From positions 1 to 64,000 of the forward strand of contig CACBAO010000002.1 in NCBI GenBank assembly GCA_902537235.1: a stretch of 64,000 nt of DNA. Direction: 5' to 3'. Source of the stretch: an uncultured Alphaproteobacteria bacterium. GTDB taxonomy: Bacteria > Pseudomonadota > Alphaproteobacteria > Rhodobacterales > Rhodobacteraceae. Positions 8,203 through 16,628 of this stretch are shown piece by piece (position 1 is the first letter of the stretch; each line of letters opens with the position of its first letter). The position numbers and the translations under genes are program-made. The notes beneath the pieces are model-generated. The model did no database searches and was not told where the DNA came from. It saw nothing but the letters and a program-made list of their open reading frames with translations.

Positions 8203-9669
8203 TTAGTTCTTCTCTATGAAAAACAAACTAATAGTCCCATAGTTTTTGGTTCCTCTAAACAAAGGCAAAATATTTAACTTTCTAATTTTATAACCAAGTG
8301 ACTGAATTGAATCTGTTAAATCCCCATGATCTTTATTATTTAACAAACGAACTACTACAAGTGTAAAGGATTTTCCAGAATTTAAGTTTATATATTTAAA
8401 GTGATTGTTATTCGGTCCAATAACTCCAACGTTATACTTATGATTTAAAGCTACACTTAACTGCCCGCTGTCATACCAGTTTAGGGTTACAATGGATTTC
8501 ATTTCAGTTTCTTTTAAGTTATCAGTAATTGTTTCTGCTATATATTTCCAATTAAGAAGCTCTCTAGTATTATCCCACTCAGGAGTCTGTCTTGAATAAC
8601 TATTCGTAAGAAAGCCTGTTCGTGCATGTAGGGAAATCGCTAATATTAATGAGAAAATTAGAAAAACATTTAAGGCTTTAAGGATCAAAAATTTCTTTTT
8701 TAATGAAGATTTGAATAAATGTAGGGTGTTAGAAGCCATCGGAATAAGTAGCATCCATCCCATCATAGACCAGTGAGCAAAGCTGTTTTCGGAAGCCATC
8801 ATAAAAAAGTTAAATATGAAGATCGTTGGAAAAGATAAGAAAATCAGAAAACTTTCTTCGCTCTTTTGATCATTTATATAATTTACAAAACTTATACAGA
8901 TTAAAATAGCTGTTGTTGGTAGAAGAAGCAATGATTGCAAAAATATAGAATTGAGAACATGAAAAACATCAAAGATAAATGAACTTCTCGTTTTATGGAA
9001 GTCAAAGCTATCAAAATTGTTCTCTATATTCCAAATAATAACAGGCAGAAGTCCACAAACGGAAATAATAAAACCAATATAAAAGTTTCTATCTAAAAAA
9101 GCTTCTTTCTTCCAAATTATAAACGCTATAAATAGGGTTAAAGCAAAAACGTAAGATTGATACTTTGACAAAAATGCTATCGCTAGTGACAGACCTAGCA
9201 CAAACCACAGATAGCTTTTATTTTCGTTTCCGAAAATTATCTTTATTGCAATGTAAGTTGCTCCTGCAACTGAAAAATTTAAAAGACCATCTGGAACTAC
9301 AAAAAACCCTCCAGAAAAAAAGAAAAAAGGAGATATAAAGTATAGGATGGCAGCAATAAAACCAGTTTGCCTAGAATATATCAGAGAACCGATTTTGTAT
9401 AAAAAAACGCTAGTTAAGGTTCCAAATATAATATGGGGTATTCTAAAGGTGTATGCTTCTCGAGCATCAAAAAAGTGGAATAAATAAGAAATCCATGTCA
9501 TTAATGGAGGATGATCAAAATATGATAGTGAAAAGTATCTGCCAATGGTTAGGGTGTAGGTTTCATCATTAATTAAGGGCGTGTGCTTTATAAGTGCTAG
9601 TTTTGTAAAGATGAAAACACTAAGCAAGAATATGAGATAGTGATTTTGACTATATGCGCGAGCAGTCAT
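8203..9669 (-). CDS. Glycosyltransferase family 39-like membrane protein
   Basis: A 488-residue multi-pass membrane protein with the GT-C first-loop acidic pair DETYT (35-39) and FDHPPLMTW (51-59). Many hydrophobic helices follow, ending in a soluble tail of about 110 residues. It belongs to the same broad family as the protein at 782-2269 (DHPP shared) but is clearly diverged. It follows a DPM1-like GT2-GtrA protein by 3 bases. That pairing is classic: the GT2 loads a sugar on polyprenyl phosphate, GtrA helps flip it, and the GT39 enzyme transfers it in the periplasm. Confidence 0.85.
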   Translation of the reverse strand: MTARAYSQNHYLIFLLSVFIFTKLALIKHTPLINDETYTLTIGRYFSLSYFDHPPLMTWISYLFHFFDAREAYTFRIPHIIFGTLTSVFLYKIGSLIYSRQTGFIAAILYFISPFFFFSGGFFVVPDGLLNFSVAGATYIAIKIIFGNENKSYLWFVLGLSLAIAFLSKYQSYVFALTLFIAFIIWKKEAFLDRNFYIGFIISVCGLLPVIIWNIENNFDSFDFHKTRSSFIFDVFHVLNSIFLQSLLLLPTTAILICISFVNYINDQKSEESFLIFLSFPTIFIFNFFMMASENSFAHWSMMGWMLLIPMASNTLHLFKSSLKKKFLILKALNVFLIFSLILAISLHARTGFLTNSYSRQTPEWDNTRELLNWKYIAETITDNLKETEMKSIVTLNWYDSGQLSVALNHKYNVGVIGPNNNHFKYINLNSGKSFTLVVVRLLNNKDHGDLTDSIQSLGYKIRKLNILPLFRGTKNYGTISLFFIEKN

Positions 9670-9672
9670 ATT

Positions 9673-10788
9673 TCACTTAGACTTCCAGGTAAAGTTAGAT
9701 GATAGAGTAAAATTCCAGACAGCTCCAAAAACAGCTCCAACAAAGCTCGATACTAACCAGTTTGATGATAGACTGAACAAGTATGTAGCGACTGCAATAT
9801 TTGCAAAAGCACCCAAAGAACATATTAGGTAAAAAGAAAATAATCCTTGTAATAAAGCAATCGACTTTAATTTACGCTCTTGAAAAGTTATATAGTTATT
9901 TAAAAAATAATTCGAAGTCATCGCTACAAGAATTCCAACCGTTTGTGAAGTAGAAAATCCATTAACAAAGAAATACAAAAAACCTGTTGTAGCTAATTGA
10001 ACAAAAATTCCACTAACTCCAACCATGCAAAAAAGTATAAACTTTATTGAAACTTTTCCGCCAAAAATTTGGGACAAAACTAGGCTAATCAATTCTAATC
10101 CGGTCAGTAAACTCATTTTGCTTTCACCCAGAACACGATTTTTAAATTTATAGCCAATCTCCTTAACGTCGATATTATGTCGCGATACAGCAAGAAAATC
10201 GGCTAGAACTTTAAATCCCTGAGTTTGTAACTTTTTTGAGTGAGCGAGGAAACTATCTTTTTTAACCATAAAGAACCCAGACAAAGGATCAGTGGAATTG
10301 ATATATAATAGTTTTTTAATTATAATAGTTATAGTCTTACTGGCTACTTCTCTAACTTTTGAAAATGCACCATGAGAGATTTCCCCATCTTCGGTAAACC
10401 TACTTCCAATAACAAGATCTAGAGAAGTATTTTTTTTAAATAAAGCTAACATTTCTAAAAGCTTAGATTCGTCGTGTTGGAGGTCACAGTCCATTACACC
10501 CACAAGGCTAGCGTTTGATGCAAAAATACCCTCGATTATCGCCCCTGAAAGACCTCTCCTCCCAACTCGACGGATTAGTTTTACGTTTTGCGATTTCTTC
10601 ATAAAAACTTCTATCTCTTCACTCGTTCCATCAGGACTATTATCATCAACAAATACTACCTCATACTTGATGTTTTTCAGTGAACTTTCTAACTTTTCAA
10701 GTATTTTGGAAATATTATCTCTTTCATTATAAGTTGGAATAACTATCGAAAGATTAAGTTTATTCAAGGTAATTCTCCTTTCCTTCAT
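9673..10788 (-). CDS. Polyprenyl-phosphate glycosyltransferase (DPM1-like GT2) fused to GtrA domain
   Basis: A 371-residue two-domain protein. Residues 12-235 are a GT2 domain of the dolichyl-phosphate mannosyltransferase type (SIVIPTYNERDN 14-25, VDDNSPDGT 47-55, MDCDLQHD 99-106 with the metal-binding DxD, and an SGFFMVKKDSF segment). Residues from about 248 form four membrane helices of the GtrA family, with the SNYFLNNYITFQ signature. It would transfer a hexose from a nucleotide sugar to undecaprenyl phosphate and assist translocation. It is the first gene of the - strand operon. The 68 bases up to the divergent PagL-like gene must hold the operon's promoter. Confidence 0.88.
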   Translation of the reverse strand: MKERRITLNKLNLSIVIPTYNERDNISKILEKLESSLKNIKYEVVFVDDNSPDGTSEEIEVFMKKSQNVKLIRRVGRRGLSGAIIEGIFASNASLVGVMDCDLQHDESKLLEMLALFKKNTSLDLVIGSRFTEDGEISHGAFSKVREVASKTITIIIKKLLYINSTDPLSGFFMVKKDSFLAHSKKLQTQGFKVLADFLAVSRHNIDVKEIGYKFKNRVLGESKMSLLTGLELISLVLSQIFGGKVSIKFILFCMVGVSGIFVQLATTGFLYFFVNGFSTSQTVGILVAMTSNYFLNNYITFQERKLKSIALLQGLFSFYLICSLGAFANIAVATYLFSLSSNWLVSSFVGAVFGAVWNFTLSSNFTWKSK

Positions 10789-10856
10789 TGTAAGAAAACG
10801 CTAGTCTTCTTGTAAATGGAAAAGTGCTGTAATCAGAGACTTTTGGAGGGTTTATA

Positions 10857-11363
10857 ATGTGGGGAGGCATTTATGCAGTCTTATTTTCAATAGCAACAAT
10901 TACGTCTTCCGAAAATCCCATTAGGAATGGCTTTCCCAATGTTTTTACTGATCCCTATGAAAAAATAACCTTTTCAATGGTTGAATTTCAGGACAAAATC
11001 GTTGGCAGTGAATTACAATATGCCCATTATCTAAATAGAAAGTATGGACCTGTCCAACCAGGTTACTCGTTTTCAATAACTGATCAGGGAGGCGTTTGGT
11101 TTGGCTCTGGGTTCATCAGAAAAGTAAATTTGAATAATGTGATCAACCTTAACTTTGATTTTTTTCCAGGAATTTATGTAAAAAATAATGAAGAGGACTT
11201 AGGAGGGTGGCTTATGTTTCGATCAGGTATAGAACTAGAGTATTCAATAAATAATTATTGGAAGGTTTCACTTGGTTATGATCATAGGTCTAGTGGAGAT
11301 TTGTGGAAATATAACCCTGGTATGGAAACGATTAAATTTAGTATCTCCAAAACCACCGAGTAA
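10857..11363 (+). CDS. Acyloxyacyl hydrolase / lipid A 3-O-deacylase family protein (PagL-like)
   Basis: A 168-residue small beta-barrel-type protein with a short hydrophobic N-terminus that looks like a signal peptide. The C-terminal block has His143, Ser145 and Glu157 (YDHRSSGD then NPGMETI). This is the H-x-S and +14 Glu spacing of the catalytic His/Ser/Glu of Pseudomonas PagL. The family removes the 3-O-linked acyl chain of lipid A in the outer membrane. A strong Shine-Dalgarno sequence, GGAGGG (10845-10850), lies 6 bases before the ATG. It is divergent from the glycan operon and followed by waaA 36 bases later, consistent with lipid A/LPS work. The usual His-Tyr-Ser-Asn is His-Arg-Ser-Ser here, so activity is probable rather than certain. 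Confidence 0.7.
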   Translation: MWGGIYAVLFSIATITSSENPIRNGFPNVFTDPYEKITFSMVEFQDKIVGSELQYAHYLNRKYGPVQPGYSFSITDQGGVWFGSGFIRKVNLNNVINLNFDFFPGIYVKNNEEDLGGWLMFRSGIELEYSINNYWKVSLGYDHRSSGDLWKYNPGMETIKFSISKTTE

Positions 11364-11399
11364 TTTTGGCCAATTAGTAGAGAAAATATATTGCTATTA

Positions 11400-12647
11400 A
11401 TGTACAAAATTTTTTGCTTCTTAAACTTCCCTTTATGGGCGATCATTCTACTGTATAGGAAATTCAAAGGAAAAGAGCATAATAAGAGGTTCATTGAAAA
11501 ATTAGGGTATGGTTACCAAGAGCGCCCGAAAGGTGAAGTCATCTGGGTGCACGCTCTAGGTTTAGGAGAAACGCTTTCCCTGACACTATTCATAAAGACT
11601 CTTGCTCAACACCATAAAAATAAAACGGTATTATTTACTAGCTCAACTCTTCATTCTTTTATTGCATTTGATAAAGTGGCACTCTCTAAAAATGTGATCC
11701 ATCAGTTTGCGCCTATAGATAATATAAAGTCCGTCAGGAGGTTTTTAAATCACTGGAAACCTTCTGTTTGTCTTATATCAGAATTGGATTTATGGCCAAT
11801 AAGAATTATTGAAGCAAAAAATTATGGGATTAAGATGCTTCTATTCAATTCTCGGATGGATAAAAAAAAAAGAAGTGATCGGCTAATCTTTTCTTCAGCT
11901 CTAGCTAAAACTCTTGAGTCTTTTGACGCTATTTTTCTGCAGGATGTAGAGTCGATAAACCACTTCCTATCCTTCGGCGTACCGAGAAAAAAAATCTTCG
12001 TATGTGGATCTTTCAAGGCCGCTGGATCTTTAATGGCAAAGGATTACCGATTAATAGAGAACTTGAAGTCTTGGTCTAGTGGCAAATTTCTTTGGATTGC
12101 CGCTTCTATTCATGAGGATGAAGAAACTGAAATCCTGGAAGCTTTTATAAAAGCAAAAAAAAACATTCCAAAATTAATCCTGATAATCGTACCAAGGAGC
12201 TTGGAGTCAGTTGAAATGATAGAGAAAAAGTTGCATTTATACCCTTTTAAGTCTGTAACTAGAAGATTAGAAGATGAATTTCCTGAGTTGGATACGGACA
12301 TAATGCTTGTATCCACAGTTGGCGAAATGGGATCATTCTATAACCAAGCTGACATAGCATTCATTGGAAATTCACTCGATTTTGAAAGAATTAAAACTGG
12401 CAAAAATCCATTCGAGGCTATTCAGGAGAGATGTGTTGTTTTTCATGGGCCAAAGATGTTGGAGCCTTCATACGCAGAAATTTCAAAATTAGGAATATCA
12501 GAGATTGTTTACAATAAGTACGATATTTCTAAAGTCCTAAAGCGATTCGTCTCTAGGAAAGAGCGAGAGATAAAAATTAAACGGGGGTTAAATTTTCTTA
12601 GGGAAAACAGAAAAATAATAAAACAATTTTTGATTAAAATAAAATAA
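11400..12647 (+). CDS. waaA: 3-deoxy-D-manno-octulosonic acid transferase (KDO transferase)
   Basis: A 415-residue WaaA/KdtA homologue that adds KDO from CMP-KDO to lipid IV-A at the inner membrane. It has an N-terminal membrane anchor (about 1-20), RKFKGKEHNKRFIEKLG typical of the family start, and VIWVHALGLGETLS containing the catalytic-base Glu57. It also has ELDLWPIRI in the conserved ELWP region and a C-terminal GT-B half with GNSLDFERIKTGKNPFEA (usually GGS...GHN..E). I chose the ATG at 11400 over the in-frame TTG at 11391 because it gives the usual MYxxxxxLxxPL start. The gene ends just before a hairpin shared with the convergent YjbE-like gene. The normal GGHN motif is diverged (GKNP), but the family assignment is firm. 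Confidence 0.85.
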   Translation: MYKIFCFLNFPLWAIILLYRKFKGKEHNKRFIEKLGYGYQERPKGEVIWVHALGLGETLSLTLFIKTLAQHHKNKTVLFTSSTLHSFIAFDKVALSKNVIHQFAPIDNIKSVRRFLNHWKPSVCLISELDLWPIRIIEAKNYGIKMLLFNSRMDKKKRSDRLIFSSALAKTLESFDAIFLQDVESINHFLSFGVPRKKIFVCGSFKAAGSLMAKDYRLIENLKSWSSGKFLWIAASIHEDEETEILEAFIKAKKNIPKLILIIVPRSLESVEMIEKKLHLYPFKSVTRRLEDEFPELDTDIMLVSTVGEMGSFYNQADIAFIGNSLDFERIKTGKNPFEAIQERCVVFHGPKMLEPSYAEISKLGISEIVYNKYDISKVLKRFVSRKEREIKIKRGLNFLRENRKIIKQFLIKIK

Positions 12648-12655
12648 AACAGCAA

Positions 12656-12682
12656 AAAGGGGACAAACTATATGTCCCCTTT
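12656..12682. terminator. Bidirectional intrinsic terminator
   Basis: A 10-base perfect inverted repeat (AAAGGGGACA at 12656-12665, TGTCCCCTTT at 12673-12682) with a 7-base loop lies between the convergent waaA and YjbE-like genes. On the - strand the stem ends in CCCC followed by five T. On the + strand it is followed by TTT and a T-rich stretch. It can therefore stop transcription from both sides. Confidence 0.8.
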
Positions 12683-12700
12683 GATAATTTTACTAATGTT

Positions 12701-12940
12701 TTAGCTGCTTGTTGAACTTGTAGTTGAAAGCGCCACTACTACCGCTGCGACCGCTGCTGCTGCGACAGCTACTGTTGTAGAAACAGCTGCTGCTGCTCCT
12801 GCTGCTGCACCTGAAGCTGCTGCGGTTGAACCAGCTGCTCCCGCACTACCACTTGCACCCGCTGCTGAGCCCTGTGCAAATGTTGGGGCCGACAACGATA
12901 AAACAAAAGTTATTGTTGCTAAAATTTTAAAAATACGCAT
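12701..12940 (-). CDS. Small secreted Ala/Gly/Ser/Thr-rich protein, YjbE/GfcA-like
   Basis: A 79-residue protein with a clear signal peptide (cleavage likely after APTFA, residue 22). The mature part consists almost only of Ala, Gly, Ser, Thr and Val, with a hydrophobic A/V stretch and a Ser/Thr tail. Composition, size and position beside YjbF- and YjbH-type genes match the small first proteins of the Escherichia yjbEFGH and gfcABCD operons (YjbE, GfcA), although low-complexity sequence prevents a proof by homology. It has a strong Shine-Dalgarno AGGAG at 12948-12952, 7 bases before the ATG, suggesting high expression. A TTGACA hexamer on the - strand at 13048-13053 could start its own transcript. 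The function of YjbE/GfcA proteins is unknown. Confidence 0.7.
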   Translation of the reverse strand: MRIFKILATITFVLSLSAPTFAQGSAAGASGSAGAAGSTAAASGAAAGAAAAVSTTVAVAAAAVAAVVVALSTTSSTSS

Positions 12941-13073
12941 TAGTTAACTCCTACGAATTGCTAGCTCTTATTTTTATACAATAAAATTCCAAAATATAAA
13001 ATAGATTTTTTCTAATTTCTTTTTTTATTTTTGCAAAATATAAAGTGTGTCAAAAGCGCAACAAGACCTTGTA

Positions 13074-13766
13074 TCAAAATAGATTATTCTGAAACGCATA
13101 GTAATTGTAGCATAGTATGTATCCATTGGTTTGACTTATCCATTGCTTGGACTTGAGTATTATTTCTGTGCCCGGAAGAAGATAATATAGATTAGTGTGG
13201 CTACTGTTTTCCGATTCACAAATTTCCGTTAGCTCAGTTGTTTTCAACTTAAGGTCTAAAATTTTAGAAATCATATTTTTTTTTACTGAAATAGAACAAG
13301 AAAATTTCAGTTCTTCATACTGATTTTGGCCATTCAAATATCTATAAGTTTTATTCCGGCTTTTAGACATAATATTAAGAAGGCTCTTAATATTACCATG
13401 TTCAGACTCCATGAGATCTTGAGAGTAACCTCGGGTTGCTATTAATATCCCATCTTCAAAACTTACGCTAATTCCGTCCGAACTAACCCAAGTCAATTTA
13501 TTTTTGTAATTTCCTAAGGCCACAAGCGTTGCTTTGCTACTACCATCTATAGAAGATAGTAAAATTATTGGTTGCTTAAATTTTGAAAGCCACTTTCTGT
13601 CGTGTGAAATTTCTTTTTTTGAAATGTTAGAATTAGCAGCTCCCTGTTCTTTTACAAAAAGGTTTTTATACATCTTATAAAAATTTGTTTTTTCAGAATG
13701 AATTATGTCGTCTGAGCTGCAAGATAGACATAGTAAGAACAAGACGAAAAAAGTGTTTTTAATCAT
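13074..13766 (-). CDS. YjbF/GfcB family outer-membrane lipoprotein
   Basis: A 230-residue lipoprotein starting at the ATG that overlaps the YjbH-like stop codon (ATGA); an upstream in-frame start would add six residues. The signal peptide ends in a lipobox LLCLSC with the lipidated Cys about 16 residues in. The core carries features of the YjbF/GfcB family: a segment around TWVSSDGISVSFEDGIL followed by ATRGYSQDLMES, matching the family's 'tWrS.dg..l.l.dG.l..TrGlg.DL' pattern. In enterobacteria these proteins belong to exopolysaccharide or group 4 capsule secretion operons. Coupling to a YjbH-like gene supports the call. The YjbG/GfcC partner is not present here. Confidence 0.8.
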   Translation of the reverse strand: MIKNTFFVLFLLCLSCSSDDIIHSEKTNFYKMYKNLFVKEQGAANSNISKKEISHDRKWLSKFKQPIILLSSIDGSSKATLVALGNYKNKLTWVSSDGISVSFEDGILIATRGYSQDLMESEHGNIKSLLNIMSKSRNKTYRYLNGQNQYEELKFSCSISVKKNMISKILDLKLKTTELTEICESENSSHTNLYYLLPGTEIILKSKQWISQTNGYILCYNYYAFQNNLF

Positions 13767-15883
13767 CGAAATACTCTTTTCCAATTATCCTTAAAGCTCT
13801 TCTCACCGTATCTAGCAACATTGTTATACAAAAATTTGTCATTTTCTAAATCAAGCCTTGCTCCTCCATCACCGGTAATTGGTTTTATGACAGTTTCTCT
13901 GTATGCCTGTGATTTTTTACCTGTAAACCATGTCAGTGGTGCCTTAAGAATAATTCCTTTATCGAAAGAGCCCTCTCCAAAAGCTGAGAATTTAGCATCA
14001 GTGATAGTAGCAAAAGCCCCAATTTCCCATCCGTTGTTAAACGTTTTTGATAATGAAACCGTTGCGCCAAAATCACCTGCTAGATATCTACCTACATCAA
14101 ATTTAGCATTCCAATTGCTATACGGGTCATAATATAATGTTCCGATGAAAGTAGAATAGTTTTTATCAAGAATAGTAAAGTCACCAAAAGTGCCTCTTTT
14201 TCTAACTGCGGATATATCTAGCCCAAATCCATAGGGTTTTCTTACGTCTTTCCAGATTGCTTCTGCTCGTATTCCAGCATACATCATTTCTAAATAGCCA
14301 ATATTTATTTGACTATAAATATTCTTAGAGGGTTTGTAATATTGGTCAATACTTAAACTATCTAGGTATGGACGCGTACTAATATCCCGATAGTAGTACA
14401 TGAAATCAGACCTTACATTTGGCAGACCAGATTTAGGGCCTCGTTTAATATCATCTAGTGCAGTCAATATTGCCTGCTTGAAAGAGCCATTAATTTTTAA
14501 TGAATTGCGTACTTTATAAGATAAATTTGTTACCCATCCGATGCTACCATTGATAGGTGAATGGGGATCAAATAACACTATATCAATATCTGGGTAAAAA
14601 GACCATGTAAGTGAACTATCTGATGGATTTGAACTTGAGTGTATGCCCGTTGCAGAGTTCTCTATTTTAACGTACTCCCAAAGTTTCATTGGTCCATCAA
14701 ATACTAGTTCAAATTCCCTTAATTTTTCTCTTTCTATTGTCACTTTAGAAACAGAATATCCAGACTGATAATCGATCATTTCAATTGTTACAAATTTTAT
14801 ATCTAGAGGTACTGTCTTAGCTATAATTCTGGCTACTCTTCCAACCATTTGGGACACATCTCGATAGTTCCTGTCTATAATTTTGGCATTAATAGACCTA
14901 TTTTCTATTTCTAAGTTAAGTAACGTAATTCCATCTAGCGCGAGTAGTTCTGCAGTTCTCAGAAAAATATCTTTATCCATATTGGATTGTATTTTTCTTA
15001 AAGAGCTGTCATCCATTAATGGCATTGGAGCAGGCTCAATGCCGCTTATATGAGGAGAGTTTCTTGGGTTTACTGCTAGTATTCCTTTTAGACCTATTGC
15101 GTTGCCATGCATTAAGCTCCCCATAATGGATAAATCAGGCGCTAGTTGATATTTAATTCCTATATTCAGATCACTTTTTCTATCAAATCCTTTTGGAGAT
15201 AAAGCCTCTTTGTCATAATCGTCAGAAGACAATTCCGCGACAAACTGTGTTTTTTCATTGAGCTGATATTCCAGCCCAAAAAAGGGAGAATTCCTACCTG
15301 AAAAAAATTGATTAATAGATAAAGTGCCACCAAATCCCCTCGATCCTGTAGTACGGTTTGTTTGACCAAAAATATTTGAGAAGTTATTTTTGCCTGACAA
15401 TCTACCCCAGCCTATTCCGGCAGTTAACTTTAGCCTGGAGCTTATATTTTTTGTAGCTACCAAATATTCACCAGAATACAAGCCTGTCCCTATAAAGTCT
15501 CTAAGACCTATAGCTATGGAAGGAAAAAAATGTGATTGGTTTTTAACTAAATAGTGAACATCAAAACTTCGATCCCAAGTATATCCTTTGAAATCACCAT
15601 CTAGAGTTGGAATTCTTGAATATCTAAAGCTTGCTGTTAGGCTATCTGATATTTGGAAAGAAAGGTTGGTTCTTATTGTTCCTCCGAACATAGATGTTGA
15701 AACTGAGAATTGTCCCTCGGGGAAGGCCTCCGCTGCAGGGTTATCAATGGTTCCTGGCATGCCATAATTATTAAGCACTGTTGGACTTTCAAACAGTTTA
15801 TTTTCTGTGGCATAAATTGCATTTATTCCGAGCAAAAAAAATAAAAGAAAGTTGAAATACTTCCAAAAAACTAATTTAAACAA
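13763..15883 (-). CDS. YjbH/GfcD family outer-membrane polysaccharide secretion protein
   Basis: A 706-residue protein with a signal peptide (1-25) and then many amphipathic beta-strand segments, as expected for the two-barrel outer-membrane YjbH/GfcD family. The mature start (SPTVLNNYGMPGTIDNPAA) and the DGDFKGYTWDRSFDVHYL and GLRDFIGTGLYSGEYLVA segments are characteristic. The second barrel is near residues 500-690. Its role is thought to be export or anchoring of an exopolysaccharide at the outer membrane. It begins one base after the uppS stop codon and overlaps the YjbF-like gene, so uppS, yjbH and yjbF are probably one transcript. Confidence 0.88.
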   Translation of the reverse strand: MFKLVFWKYFNFLLFFLLGINAIYATENKLFESPTVLNNYGMPGTIDNPAAEAFPEGQFSVSTSMFGGTIRTNLSFQISDSLTASFRYSRIPTLDGDFKGYTWDRSFDVHYLVKNQSHFFPSIAIGLRDFIGTGLYSGEYLVATKNISSRLKLTAGIGWGRLSGKNNFSNIFGQTNRTTGSRGFGGTLSINQFFSGRNSPFFGLEYQLNEKTQFVAELSSDDYDKEALSPKGFDRKSDLNIGIKYQLAPDLSIMGSLMHGNAIGLKGILAVNPRNSPHISGIEPAPMPLMDDSSLRKIQSNMDKDIFLRTAELLALDGITLLNLEIENRSINAKIIDRNYRDVSQMVGRVARIIAKTVPLDIKFVTIEMIDYQSGYSVSKVTIEREKLREFELVFDGPMKLWEYVKIENSATGIHSSSNPSDSSLTWSFYPDIDIVLFDPHSPINGSIGWVTNLSYKVRNSLKINGSFKQAILTALDDIKRGPKSGLPNVRSDFMYYYRDISTRPYLDSLSIDQYYKPSKNIYSQINIGYLEMMYAGIRAEAIWKDVRKPYGFGLDISAVRKRGTFGDFTILDKNYSTFIGTLYYDPYSNWNAKFDVGRYLAGDFGATVSLSKTFNNGWEIGAFATITDAKFSAFGEGSFDKGIILKAPLTWFTGKKSQAYRETVIKPITGDGGARLDLENDKFLYNNVARYGEKSFKDNWKRVFR

Positions 15884-16621
15884 TCAAGTCACCTGATTAC
15901 CTACAGATTTTTCACTTGTTTCTATTGATCCGTATGTTCTTTTTTTAGACTTGAAATATTTCAAGGCGTCTAAAAGGTCATTTCTCGTAAAGTCAGGCCA
16001 GGTTTTTTCGACGAAATAAAGTTCACTGTAAGCAGATTGCCACAATAAGAAATTCGATAACCTCTTTTCACCAGCTGTTCTTATTATCAAGTCTGGATCG
16101 TTCTGACCATTAGTGTAAAGGTAGCTTGAAAAAAGTTTTTCATCTATTTTTTCGGTATTTATAAGGCCTTCAGAAAAAGCTTGAACTATTTTCTTGGTAG
16201 CTCTGACAATCTCTGCTCTTCCACCATAATTCAAAGCTAAGTTCAATACCATGCCGTCATTATTTTTGGTCAACTCTTCCAAGTTTTTTATGTAATTCCT
16301 AATGACTTCTGGAAATGGGCTTATGTCTCCAATAATCATAACCTTGATGTTAGCTTGGTACAAAGATGTAAGTTTCTTTTTCAAGTAATATTGAAATAGC
16401 TTCATCAGTGCCTTTACCTCAAATACAGGTCTGCTCCAATTTTCCGTCGAAAAGGCATACATGGTAACGCAGGATAACCCTAACTCTCCACACTGCTTTA
16501 GAATAATCTCAACATTTTCAGCACCTCTTTTATGGCCAATAGACCTTGGTAAGGATTTATTTGCTGCCCATCTGCCGTTCCCATCTAAAATAAATCCTAC
16601 GTGCATCGAAACCAATCTCAA
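15884..16621 (-). CDS. uppS: Isoprenyl transferase / undecaprenyl diphosphate synthase
   Basis: A 245-residue cis-prenyltransferase. The pyrophosphate-binding motif is FILDGNGRWA (10-19), followed by GHKRGAENV, TMYAFSTENWSRP, an LNYGGRAEI segment, and the RTAGEKRLSNFLLWQ and SELYFVEKTWPDF blocks. It builds the C55 lipid carrier for peptidoglycan and glycans from FPP and IPP in the cytoplasm. It is not in the usual uppS-cdsA-dxr neighbourhood but directly upstream of yjbH and 7 bases after an acyltransferase-like gene. Whether it is the only copy in the genome cannot be judged here. All catalytic landmarks are present. Confidence 0.92.
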   Translation of the reverse strand: MRLVSMHVGFILDGNGRWAANKSLPRSIGHKRGAENVEIILKQCGELGLSCVTMYAFSTENWSRPVFEVKALMKLFQYYLKKKLTSLYQANIKVMIIGDISPFPEVIRNYIKNLEELTKNNDGMVLNLALNYGGRAEIVRATKKIVQAFSEGLINTEKIDEKLFSSYLYTNGQNDPDLIIRTAGEKRLSNFLLWQSAYSELYFVEKTWPDFTRNDLLDALKYFKSKKRTYGSIETSEKSVGNQVT

Positions 16622-16628
16622 AAAATTT

